A stretch of 64,000 nucleotides of DNA. It comes from Crocosphaera sp. Lineage in GTDB: Bacteria > Cyanobacteriota > Cyanobacteriia > Cyanobacteriales > Microcystaceae. The position numbers and the translations under genes are program-made. Below are positions 1-7,599 of this stretch, in pieces. Positions within the stretch are counted from its first letter, which is position 1, and every line of letters begins with the position of its first letter. The notes under the pieces were generated by a model, which made no database searches, had not been told where the DNA came from, and saw only the letters and a list, made by a program, of their open reading frames with translations. The DNA is taken from NCBI GenBank assembly GCA_030065205.1, contig JASJDN010000004.1, positions 1 to 64,000 on the forward strand, written 5' to 3'.

Positions 1-126
1 CATGAACTGGCTGGTCGGATTTTTGAAGATGAATATGATTTAGCGATCGCCGTTATCGATGGGATCGAAGCTCGCGCTCAAAAAGGAAAATATCACACTG
101 AACGTTTTCTATTTAATTCTGCCTAG
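1..126 (+). CDS. C-terminal end of an unidentified gene (partial)
   Basis: An open frame runs from the window edge to a TAG at 124-126 and gives 41 residues, ending RFLFNSA. It contains a HIP1 site. The piece is too short and undistinctive to assign to a family; the start lies outside the window. It runs in the same direction as the acetyltransferase gene that follows 98 bp later. Confidence 0.6.
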   Translation, partial: HELAGRIFEDEYDLAIAVIDGIEARAQKGKYHTERFLFNSA

Positions 127-141
127 CTACTTAAGTTAAAA

Positions 142-172
142 TTGATAAATTCTATAAATTTTAGTTTATAAT
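142..172 (+). promoter_or_regulatory. Possible sigma-70 promoter for the Eis-like gene
   Basis: A perfect -10 hexamer TATAAT (167-172) lies about 50 bp before the acetyltransferase start. The best -35 is TTGATA at 142-147, with a 19-bp spacer, which is long. The surrounding DNA is very AT-rich, so a chance match is possible. Confidence 0.3.
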
Positions 173-224
173 AATAAAGATGGGCTAAGATTGAGATTTT
201 TAACTATCAAACTTCTATTAAATA

Positions 225-1403
225 ATGAATACTGAATTTACTTATAAATCCCTAGAAGATGCACAAGAAGCCAAAGAATTAGGAACTATCCTTGGTCAAT
301 GTTTTCCTGGTTTCCAGGAAAATAAATGGGAAAAGTATCATGAGAATATTGGGGTGAATAATTTCCGTATTATCTGCCAAGATAACAAGGTAGTTGGCGG
401 ATTAGCAATGTATATAATGGGTCAATATTTTGGTGGTCAATCTATTCCTATGGCTGGTATTGCTGCAGTCGGAATTGCTCCAGAATATCGAGGAAAAAAA
501 GCAGCAACGACTTTAATGAGTGAACTGATCAAAGAACTTTACGAAAAAAATATTTCCCTTTCTACTCTTTATCCTGCTACTCAAACACTTTATCATCAAG
601 TGGGTTATGAACAAGCCGGTGTGTACTGTAAATGTGAAATTCCTTTAAAAAATCTTTCGGTTAATAATCGTGATTTAGCTATTGAAAAAATAGATAATCC
701 TCAAATTGAACATTTTCAGGAATTATATCAACAACAAGCTAAAAGAAATAACGGTCATCTAGACCGTTCTCTGTCAATTTGGCAAAATATTTTAAATACT
801 GATGAAGGAAAAATTTATGCTTATTATATTGGAGAAAAAGATAATCAACAAGGTTATCTAATTTATCAACAAGTTACTATTAATGGTGAAGTTTATTTAA
901 AAGTTAAAGATTGGGTGGCTTTAAATTCTTCGGCGATGCAACGGTTATGGACTTTAATTGCTGATCATCGTTCCCAGGTCAATAAATGTCAGTGGCAAGG
1001 ATCTTTTTATGATTATAAAATGTTATTATTGCCTGAACAAATTGGTAACATTCTCGATCATGATATTTGGTTTACAAGAATTATTGATGTGGTCAAAGCC
1101 TTAGAAATGCGTCCCTATCCCACTCAAATTGAAACAGAATTGAATTTTGCTATTGATGATCCTTTAATTCCTCAAAATTCGTCTAACTTTCAGTTAAAAA
1201 TATTAGGAGGAAAAGGCAAAGTAACTAAAGCAGAAAAAGCAGATATTCAACTAACTATTCAAAGTTTAGCTTCTCTATACACAGGATTTTTGACCGCTAA
1301 ACAATTATTCTATTGTGGAAAATTAGAAACCAATGACATCAATTTAGATATTTTAGAACAAGTTTTTATGTTACCGACTCCTAGTTTACCTGATTTCTTT
1401 TGA
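225..1403 (+). CDS. Eis-like GNAT N-acetyltransferase
   Basis: The 392-residue protein has the length and layout of Eis-family acetyltransferases: an N-terminal GNAT domain with the acetyl-CoA loop (VGIAPEYRGKKAA near residues 82-94), a second GNAT-like half, and an SCP2-like C-terminal domain from about 290. It ends in Phe; in Eis enzymes the free C-terminal carboxylate is the general base, which fits. Eis enzymes transfer acetyl groups to amines such as aminoglycosides; the natural substrate here is unknown. It is probably monocistronic and converges on the vWA gene with a 3-bp gap. The family call is firm, the substrate is open. Confidence 0.85.
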   Translation: MNTEFTYKSLEDAQEAKELGTILGQCFPGFQENKWEKYHENIGVNNFRIICQDNKVVGGLAMYIMGQYFGGQSIPMAGIAAVGIAPEYRGKKAATTLMSELIKELYEKNISLSTLYPATQTLYHQVGYEQAGVYCKCEIPLKNLSVNNRDLAIEKIDNPQIEHFQELYQQQAKRNNGHLDRSLSIWQNILNTDEGKIYAYYIGEKDNQQGYLIYQQVTINGEVYLKVKDWVALNSSAMQRLWTLIADHRSQVNKCQWQGSFYDYKMLLLPEQIGNILDHDIWFTRIIDVVKALEMRPYPTQIETELNFAIDDPLIPQNSSNFQLKILGGKGKVTKAEKADIQLTIQSLASLYTGFLTAKQLFYCGKLETNDINLDILEQVFMLPTPSLPDFF

Positions 1404-1406
1404 CAG

Positions 1407-2654
1407 TTAATCATCGCTTTGTAGAATAGTTTTAGATACGATACGAGTTTTCTTCCGTTGCGCTTCGGTGAGTTCTTCCCCTGCTTGTAACTGGGTGGCG
1501 TTAGTTTGTAGTACGGTGGCTGCGCTGTTATCCCCTAATTGTAGGGCGGTTTTCGCTGCCGTTTGTAGTAGGGTGGCTGCCCCCTGGCGATCGCCTTCAT
1601 TTAATTTGGCTTCGGCTAACTGGGTTTGACGATATTTGGCTAAGGTTAAAATAGATTTTTGTACGTTACTATCAACTTTTGGCTGATATACCCCTTGAAC
1701 TTCTGCGGTTAAAGGAATTTTCTCCGATAATAAGGCAGTTTGAGACAAAGCAGGATCATCATAACGCACTTGTACCGTACCAATGGTATGATTTCCTGGT
1801 GGTAATTGACTAATATAGAGGTTAACCAATATCACCCGCGCGTTATCGGTCATTAAGTCCCCCAAACGAACAATATAGGTGTTTCCTTCCTGTTGAGCGT
1901 TCAATTCGACGGTTTCTGGTTCCACTTGGGCGATGGGTTTAAATGCTGCCAGATGCACCTCCCGAATCAATTCTAAGCAGAGATAAGTATTGGTTAACCC
2001 TACAGACTGCATACGGGTAAACAGACGACTAAACTCCGTTAACGCTTGTTCCGGTTGTTCAATGTAACAGAGGGTTCCTCCTACTGCGTCGGCGATACTT
2101 TCTAAGACATCTTGATTCCAATGGTTACCAAACCCTAACGTATTAAGGGTAATATTGTATTCTGCGGCTACTTGGGCTAATTTTAAACAGCGTTCATTAC
2201 TACCGTGTTCGTTTTCTCCATCGGTTAATAAAAAGATTTGAGAAACCCGATCATCTTTGCCTAAAGCGACTTCTTTGATCCCTAGCTTCATTCCTTCATC
2301 AATGCAAGTTCCCCCTTCTGCTTTAAGGTGTTTGATCTTTTGTTTTACGGTGTCAATGTCATCCACAGGTTGGTTAGGAACAATCACTTTTGCGCGATGA
2401 TCAAAAGCAACCACTGACAGGCGATCGCCAGGATCCAACCCTTCCACTAAGCGCATGGCCGCTTCTTTAACGGTTTTCATCGGTTTCCCTGTCATTGACC
2501 CACTATGGTCTAAAATTAATCCTAAGTTTAAAGGAACAGTGCGATCGCTGCTTTCGCTAACAGCAGAAAGGGAGATGGCTACTTGTCGTTGGGTGTTGCT
2601 TTGATTAGCATCAATATGACTATCGTTTAAGGCACTTTTTAGGTTAACTTTCAT
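1407..2654 (-). CDS. von Willebrand factor A domain protein
   Basis: The 415-residue protein has an N-terminal vWA domain with a complete MIDAS metal site: DHSGS at residues 49-53, a Thr near 116 (GGTCIDEG) and Asp near 145 (LTDGE). These bind a divalent cation that mediates protein-protein contact. No signal peptide or membrane segment is seen, so it is probably cytoplasmic. The C-terminal half has beta-rich sequence and then helices rich in Ala and Gln (LAKYRQTQLAEAKL). Similar proteins are common in cyanobacteria without a clear role. The gene is preceded by a 50-codon ORF on the same strand that overlaps its start. Confidence 0.85.
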   Translation of the reverse strand: MKVNLKSALNDSHIDANQSNTQRQVAISLSAVSESSDRTVPLNLGLILDHSGSMTGKPMKTVKEAAMRLVEGLDPGDRLSVVAFDHRAKVIVPNQPVDDIDTVKQKIKHLKAEGGTCIDEGMKLGIKEVALGKDDRVSQIFLLTDGENEHGSNERCLKLAQVAAEYNITLNTLGFGNHWNQDVLESIADAVGGTLCYIEQPEQALTEFSRLFTRMQSVGLTNTYLCLELIREVHLAAFKPIAQVEPETVELNAQQEGNTYIVRLGDLMTDNARVILVNLYISQLPPGNHTIGTVQVRYDDPALSQTALLSEKIPLTAEVQGVYQPKVDSNVQKSILTLAKYRQTQLAEAKLNEGDRQGAATLLQTAAKTALQLGDNSAATVLQTNATQLQAGEELTEAQRKKTRIVSKTILQSDD

Positions 2655-2796
2655 CGTTAATTATTGATACAAGACCAAGTTTGTCTGGCACTTTAGGGCC
2701 TTTTTTTCTAGCATAAGTCATCACCTCTTCAATTGATCCCAAAACAAGATGATGAATTGATGAAAATTTATATTTCTTGTTACCACCACCTCCCAT
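2644..2796 (-). CDS. Possible 50-residue protein overlapping the vWA gene start
   Basis: An ATG at 2796 opens a 50-codon frame that ends in a TAA overlapping the first 11 bases of the vWA gene in another frame. The product starts MGGGGNKKYK and contains SSIHHLVLGSIEEV and ARKKGPKVPDKLG; composition looks protein-like rather than random AT-rich sequence. No clear Shine-Dalgarno was found. Overlap with the vWA start would allow translational coupling. It occupies the intergenic space before bioU, so it may be a chance ORF. Function unknown. Confidence 0.4.
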   Translation of the reverse strand: MGGGGNKKYKFSSIHHLVLGSIEEVMTYARKKGPKVPDKLGLVSIINDES

Positions 2797-2829
2797 AATA
2801 GATAAAGATAGTTATAAGAGATATTAGGA

Positions 2830-3822
2830 ATGAGTAGTCATCAGACCATGAAAGTCGGTATATTAGGCTTCGGGGGACTCGGACAAGCAGCGACTAAAGT
2901 TCTCGCCCCAAAACAAGAAATGACTTGGGTTGCAGCAGCCGATCTCAAGGGTTATGCTTACTGTGAACAAGGATTAAACGCCGAAACCGCGATCGCTACT
3001 TATGCTCAACAAGGATCGATCGGTTATTTAGACCCCTACGGCACTCTTAGTAATGATAGTATCAAAGACCTCTTAGAAACAGCCAACGTAGATGGCTATT
3101 TTTTAGCCCTTCCTAACCTTCCTAACACCTTCATGGCGGATGTGGCAAGACAGTTTATTGCGTCGGGGTGGAAAGGGGTGTTAGTGGATGCCCTGAAACG
3201 AACCACTGCGGTTGAACAATTGCTACAATTACAGGGAGACTTACAAGCTGCCGGCATTACCTATATGACTGGTTGTGGTGCCACTCCTGGTCTGTTAACG
3301 GCTGCGGCAGCAGTTGCCGCTCAAAGTTATCACGAGATTCATAGTGTTAAAATTACCTTCGGTGTGGGTATTGCTAACTGGGAAGCTTATCGCGCTACTA
3401 TTAGAGAAGATATTGCCCATTTACCAGGGTTTACCGTCGATAAAGCTAAAGGAATGAGTGATGCTGAAGTGGAAGCGTTTCTCGATCAAACCAACGGCAT
3501 TCTTACCCTAGAAAATATGGAACACGCCGACGATATCATGTTAGAGTTGGCTGGTATTTGTTCCCGCGATCGCGTGACGGTTGGGGGTGTGGTAGATACT
3601 CGCAACCCGAAAAAGCCTTTAAGTACAAACGTTCAAATTACAGGCCGTACCTTTGAAGGGAAAATCTCTACCCATACCTTTACGTTAGGGGATGAAACCA
3701 GTATGGCGGCCAATGTATGCGGACCGGCTTTCGGTTATCTTAAAGCCGGGTTATCCTTGCATCGTCGTGGTATTCATGGGTTATTTACGGCTGCTGAAAT
3801 CATGCCTCATTTTGTTAGATAA
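2830..3822 (+). CDS. bioU: (S)-8-amino-7-oxononanoate synthase BioU (biotin synthesis)
   Basis: The 330-residue protein begins with a Rossmann nucleotide-binding loop ([12 protein letters not shown], residues 10-21) and resembles the saccharopine-dehydrogenase-like proteins of cyanobacteria now known as BioU. BioU is a single-turnover enzyme: its own lysine donates the amino group that converts 8-amino-7-oxononanoate to 7,8-diaminononanoate, replacing BioA. A lysine in VDALKRT falls at residue 123, next to the Lys124 reported for the Synechocystis enzyme. Later conserved stretches are MTGCGATPG and HADDIM. A hairpin terminator follows. The BioU name rests on remembered family resemblance, not on an alignment. 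Confidence 0.7.
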   Translation: MSSHQTMKVGILGFGGLGQAATKVLAPKQEMTWVAAADLKGYAYCEQGLNAETAIATYAQQGSIGYLDPYGTLSNDSIKDLLETANVDGYFLALPNLPNTFMADVARQFIASGWKGVLVDALKRTTAVEQLLQLQGDLQAAGITYMTGCGATPGLLTAAAAVAAQSYHEIHSVKITFGVGIANWEAYRATIREDIAHLPGFTVDKAKGMSDAEVEAFLDQTNGILTLENMEHADDIMLELAGICSRDRVTVGGVVDTRNPKKPLSTNVQITGRTFEGKISTHTFTLGDETSMAANVCGPAFGYLKAGLSLHRRGIHGLFTAAEIMPHFVR

Positions 3823-3835
3823 AAGGGAATTAAGA

Positions 3836-3878
3836 ATGTAGAATTTAGAAAAAGTTAAATTGTAAATTCTACATTTTT
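3836..3878 (+). terminator. Terminator after bioU
   Basis: A perfect 12-bp inverted repeat (ATGTAGAATTTA at 3836-3847, TAAATTCTACAT at 3863-3874) with a 15-nt loop is followed by TTTT. It lies 14 bp after the bioU stop. Confidence 0.6.
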
Positions 3879-3928
3879 ACTCATCTTCCTACACTTTCCC
3901 AGGCGGAACTACCTGAATGAGAGAAAAT

Positions 3929-4303
3929 ATGCCTCAAACCAAGCTGATTTTTTATCAAGATAAACAAGGGAAAGTTCCGATTTTAGAATAGCTGGATAGT
4001 CTTCCTAATAAAGTTCAAACCCAATGCTTTGTTAAATTAGAAAGACTAGCACAACTTGGATATGAAATACGAAGACCAGAAGCAGACTTATTAAGGGATA
4101 AAATTTATGAATTGAGAATTAATTTTCGAGGAATAAATTATCGAATACTCTATTTTTTCTATAAAAATCAAGCAATTATTATTTCTCATGGTCTTATTAA
4201 AGAGAGAAAAGTCCCACCCTTAGAAATTGAGCAAGCCATAAAAAATAAAACCAAATTTGAACAAAATCCCGAAATACATACCTATTCTCAGGAGTTAATA
4301 TGA
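3929..4303 (+). pseudogene. RelE/HigB-like toxin gene interrupted by an in-frame TAG
   Basis: Reading from ATG 3929, the frame encodes the start of a HigB/phage Gp49-like toxin (MPQTKLIFYQDKQGKVPILE), hits TAG at 3989-3991, then continues in the same frame without interruption to TGA 4301-4303 (LDSLPNK, LRDKIYELR, YRILYFFYKN, ISHGLIKE). Members of this family usually have Trp at this point (PVLEWLDSLP), so one G-to-A change from TGG to TAG explains the break. Without it the protein would be about 124 aa, the normal length. The stop overlaps the antitoxin ATG as ATGA. A truncated product could start only at 4112. Confidence 0.8.
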
Positions 4304-4605
4304 GTACCAACAAAACAACATCAAATGGGTTAGAAATTCTTTATAACCGCTATTATAAAGATAATACCAACCGTCAGCTAGAACTAGAAAAAGCCCGTAT
4401 AGATGATGAAATAGCCAGAGAATTGATTAAACTCAAAGAAATTTATCATCTCTCTAATCGAGACTTAGCTAAATTAATTAATAGAGAAGAATCAGTGATT
4501 GAAGCATTGGAAAATGCTGACTATGAAGGAGATTCTTTTTTACTCTTGAATCTTATTGCTACTGCTCTAAAAATGAAAATTAAGTTTGAATTAGTTTCAT
4601 TTTAG
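4300..4605 (+). CDS. HigA-like helix-turn-helix antitoxin
   Basis: The 101-residue protein has a predicted helix-turn-helix region (LKEIYHLSNRDLAKLINREESVIEALEN, about residues 44-72) of the XRE/HigA type, followed by a short C-terminal tail. Its ATG overlaps the toxin stop by four bases, the usual coupling in toxin-antitoxin operons. HigA-type antitoxins bind the toxin and repress their own promoter. Here the toxin reading frame is broken while the antitoxin is intact, as expected if the toxin was inactivated first. Confidence 0.8.
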   Translation: MSTNKTTSNGLEILYNRYYKDNTNRQLELEKARIDDEIARELIKLKEIYHLSNRDLAKLINREESVIEALENADYEGDSFLLLNLIATALKMKIKFELVSF

Positions 4606-4628
4606 GACAGTCAAAAACTAAAAATAAC

Positions 4629-4658
4629 AAAGGAGCAAGTTATGTAACCTGCTCCTTT
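4629..4658. terminator. Bidirectional hairpin between antitoxin and tRNA-Glu
   Basis: Arms AAAGGAGCA (4629-4637) and TGCTCCTTT (4650-4658) pair perfectly and GTTA/TAAC inside extends the stem. A short T run follows on each strand. It could end both the antitoxin transcript and the oppositely directed tRNA. Confidence 0.55.
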
Positions 4659-4662
4659 TGAG

Positions 4663-4735
4663 TACCCCCAAGGGAATTTGAATCCCTGTCGCCTCCGTGA
4701 AAGGGAGGTGTCCTAGGCCACTAGACGATGGGGGC
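4663..4735 (-). tRNA. trnE-UUC: tRNA-Glu (UUC)
   Basis: The reverse strand folds as a 73-nt cloverleaf starting GCCCCCA and ending TGGGGGTA, with the G1-U72 pair and A73 that are typical of tRNA-Glu. The anticodon stem CCTCC/GGAGG encloses loop CTTTCAC with anticodon TTC. CCA is not encoded. In cyanobacteria this tRNA serves both translation and tetrapyrrole (ALA) synthesis. Confidence 0.95.
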
Positions 4736-4757
4736 TTGTGTTTTCTAGACCTTTACT

Positions 4758-4786
4758 AATATAACAAGGGTTTTTAGCAGTGTCAA
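4758..4786 (-). promoter_or_regulatory. Consensus promoter of tRNA-Glu
   Basis: On the minus strand TTGACA (4786-4781) and TATATT (4763-4758) are separated by exactly 17 bp and end 22 bp before the tRNA 5' end. This is a near-perfect housekeeping sigma promoter. Confidence 0.85.
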
Positions 4787-4915
4787 CAGTTTTGAGAAAA
4801 ATTTTTTTGACCGACTCTATGGTAGAGTAAAATGGCTAGGTGACTGGATATAGAGTGACCATTAAAGCGTAGAATTGGCGATCGCTCAGTAAAACCCTTA
4901 AAGAAGAACTTAACT

Positions 4916-6001
4916 ATGACGAGGCAATATCGCATTACCCTACTACCAGGGGATGGCATCGGCCCTGAAATTTTAGCTGTTACCGTTGATATCCTCAAAA
5001 TTGTTGGTAAGCAGTTAGACATTGATTTTCAATTCCAAAAAGCCCTCATTGGTGGCGTGGCCATTGACGAAACAGGTAAACCACTACCAGAAGAAACCCT
5101 AAAAATGTGTCGCAGTAGCGACGCGGTGTTATTAGCGGCCATTGGGGGTTATAAATGGGATAATTTACCCCGTGAACAACGGCCAGAAACAGGCTTATTG
5201 GCCATTCGCGCTGGACTCAACCTCTTTGCTAACCTACGACCTGCTACGATTTTACCCCAGTTAATCGATGCCTCTTCCTTGAAACCTGAAATCGTTCAAG
5301 GGGTCGATATTATGGTGGTTAGAGAATTAACCGGTGGCATCTATTTTGGGAAACCCAAGGGCATTTTTGAGACAGAAACCGGCGAAAAACGGGGGGTTAA
5401 TACGATGGCTTATACGGAGTCAGAAGTGGACCGTATTGCCAAAGTCGCTTTTGAAACCGCACAAAAACGCAGTGGTAAACTCTGTTCTGTGGATAAAGCC
5501 AACGTCTTAGATGTGTCTCAATTATGGCGCGATCGCGTCACCTTGATGGCGGAAAAATACCCCGATGTGGAACTGTCTCATCTGTATGTGGATAACGCGG
5601 CCATGCAGTTAGTTCGGGAACCCAAACAATTTGATACCATCGTCACAGGGAATTTATTCGGCGATATTCTTTCTGATGCTGCGGCCATGTTAACTGGCAG
5701 TATTGGAATGTTACCCTCGGCCAGTTTAGGGTTAGACAAACCTGGGTTATTTGAACCGGTTCACGGTTCGGCCCCTGATATTGCCGGAGAAGATAAAGCG
5801 AACCCGTTGGCACAGGTTCTTAGTGCTGCCATGATGCTACGCTACGGGTTAAATGAACCTAAGGCAGCGACTAAGTTAGAAAAAGCGGTGTTAGAAGCCT
5901 TATCCCAAGGATATCGCACAGGGGATATCATGTCTCCAGGAATGAAAGCAGTGGGGTGTAAAGGGATGGGAGAGGTTTTATTGAGAATATTGGAATCATA
6001 G
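4916..6001 (+). CDS. leuB: 3-isopropylmalate dehydrogenase
   Basis: The 361-residue protein matches LeuB across its length: [13 protein letters not shown] at the start, the substrate-binding stretch [31 protein letters not shown] and the metal-binding [10 protein letters not shown], then the NAD-binding [12 protein letters not shown]. LeuB oxidises and decarboxylates 3-isopropylmalate to 2-oxoisocaproate in leucine synthesis, as a cytoplasmic homodimer. The gene stands alone between the tRNA-Glu promoter and a small conserved ORF. Length is normal and all motifs are intact. Confidence 0.97.
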   Translation: MTRQYRITLLPGDGIGPEILAVTVDILKIVGKQLDIDFQFQKALIGGVAIDETGKPLPEETLKMCRSSDAVLLAAIGGYKWDNLPREQRPETGLLAIRAGLNLFANLRPATILPQLIDASSLKPEIVQGVDIMVVRELTGGIYFGKPKGIFETETGEKRGVNTMAYTESEVDRIAKVAFETAQKRSGKLCSVDKANVLDVSQLWRDRVTLMAEKYPDVELSHLYVDNAAMQLVREPKQFDTIVTGNLFGDILSDAAAMLTGSIGMLPSASLGLDKPGLFEPVHGSAPDIAGEDKANPLAQVLSAAMMLRYGLNEPKAATKLEKAVLEALSQGYRTGDIMSPGMKAVGCKGMGEVLLRILES

Positions 6002-6088
6002 TGAGGGGTTTTTCCGTCCTTTGATTTGTATTCTTTGGATTATTATATTAAAGACAAACCTCGATAACCCTGTGAGGAGATGACAATT

Positions 6089-6346
6089 ATGGCTTATACA
6101 CCTCAAATGAATGACTCCAGACCACAAGGGATGGATGCTACCATTATTTTAGATCCGACGTTGTTACGGGCAGCCCAAAGGATTTATCGTACTTATTGTA
6201 TGTTACATCCTAGGAACGCTAAGCGACCTTATGGCATTGCTATCCATCGTAAGAGTTATCGGGGACAGTTAATTTTTCGCCATAACCCCATTCTCTTACC
6301 TGGAGAATGTTTTGTGCCGACCAAGCAATTAGAAGTAGAGATATAA
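6089..6346 (+). CDS. Small basic protein of unknown function
   Basis: The protein has 85 residues from ATG 6089. The upstream ATG at 6080 directly abuts the Shine-Dalgarno GAGGAG (6074-6079), whereas 6089 sits 9 bases from it, so 6089 is preferred. Visible stretches are DATIILDPTLLRAAQRIYRTY, RPYGIAIHRKSYRGQLIF and LPGECFVP. There are no cysteine pairs, signal peptide or membrane segment. It looks like a small conserved cyanobacterial protein, but I do not recognise the family. Confidence 0.75.
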   Translation: MAYTPQMNDSRPQGMDATIILDPTLLRAAQRIYRTYCMLHPRNAKRPYGIAIHRKSYRGQLIFRHNPILLPGECFVPTKQLEVEI

Positions 6347-6532
6347 CTGTTTCGGTTATCCTCAACTAATAAGCTTATTTAGCGTTAGGTTTTAGCTTGA
6401 CGGTCATTTCTTGTTAGTTGAATAACTTTTCTTGTCTAATGGAACTTTAGCTAATTTCAAGCCCAAATAATGAGTCAGACATGAATACAGCCAACTGATA
6501 AAATGTCGAAGGTAAGCTTCTTTTCTGTCTAA

Positions 6533-7576
6533 ATGGGAATCACTACCAAAATCATAAAGTTAATCGTTTTATTGACCAGTCTCTATGGTTGTTCTGAACT
6601 AAAGGATAAACAACTAACTCAAGAAAAACTTAACCAATCACAAAATCCAGTGACTATAGAAGATAGTCTAACAAAAACAACCTGGAATAATATAGATATT
6701 CAAACCCTTTCTGGTCACACTGATACTATTTGGTCTGTGGCAATAAATCCTCAAAAAAATTTAATTGCCAGTGTTAGTGAAGATCAAACAATAAAATTGT
6801 GGAATCTGCAAACAGGAAAATTGGTTGATACTTTAACAGGACATTCTTCAGGAGTTTTATCAGTGAATTTTAGTCCTGATGGAGAAGAACTCATTAGTAG
6901 TAGTAAAAAAGGTATTATCAAAGTTTGGCAAATCGATACCAAAGAAAATATTCGTACGATTAAAGCTCACGAGAAAGCCATTAGAAGCTTAGTTTATAGT
7001 CCTGATGGGCAAAAAATAGTTAATAGTAGTTGGGATAACACCATTAAAATCTGGAATGCTGAAACTGGTCAACTCATTAATACTTTAACGGGACATACCA
7101 AGGGTATTTTTGCTGTTGCTGTTAGTGCTAATAATAAAACAATTGCTAGTGCTAGTAAAGATCAAACACTTAAAATTTGGGATCTAGAAACAGGTCAATT
7201 AATTCGCTCAATTATAGGACATGATGATAATATTAGAACCGTTGCTATTAGTCCTGATAACAAAACAATTGCTACCGGAAGTGTAGATAAAACCATCAAA
7301 TTATGGGAAGTAGAAACAGGAGAATTAATAAAGACTTTATCGGATCATTCTGAATATATTAATTCAGTTTCTTTTAATTCTGACGGAACCATTTTAGTTA
7401 GTGCTGCTGAAGATAAAACAATTAAATTATGGAATGTAGAAGAAGGGAAAGTCATTCGGACTTTATCGGGAAGCAATGCAGGCGTGAATTCTGTTCTTTT
7501 TTCGGCTGAAAATCAAATAATTAGTGGTAGTGCTGCTAACGATAATAAAGTGAGAATTTGGCAAAAGAGTAATTAA
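6533..7576 (+). CDS. WD40-repeat lipoprotein
   Basis: The 347-residue protein starts with a lipoprotein signal (basic N-terminus, hydrophobic stretch, lipobox SLYGC with Cys near residue 20) and then carries seven WD40 repeats of about 42 residues (GH near the start, SPDG in the middle, IKLW/IKIW at the end). Seven repeats make one closed beta-propeller, a protein-binding platform. It is predicted to be anchored on the outer face of the plasma membrane. It converges tail to tail, 23 bp apart, on a CHAT-WD40 gene with very similar repeats. Its partner is unknown. Confidence 0.85.
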   Translation: MGITTKIIKLIVLLTSLYGCSELKDKQLTQEKLNQSQNPVTIEDSLTKTTWNNIDIQTLSGHTDTIWSVAINPQKNLIASVSEDQTIKLWNLQTGKLVDTLTGHSSGVLSVNFSPDGEELISSSKKGIIKVWQIDTKENIRTIKAHEKAIRSLVYSPDGQKIVNSSWDNTIKIWNAETGQLINTLTGHTKGIFAVAVSANNKTIASASKDQTLKIWDLETGQLIRSIIGHDDNIRTVAISPDNKTIATGSVDKTIKLWEVETGELIKTLSDHSEYINSVSFNSDGTILVSAAEDKTIKLWNVEEGKVIRTLSGSNAGVNSVLFSAENQIISGSAANDNKVRIWQKSN

Positions 7577-7599
7577 TTGCTCTCATCTAAATTGCTTCG

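Noticed and set aside
4807-4833. Promoter for leuB (TTGACC ... TAAAAT)
   Set aside because: The spacer is only 15 bp, too short for confidence in AT-rich DNA.
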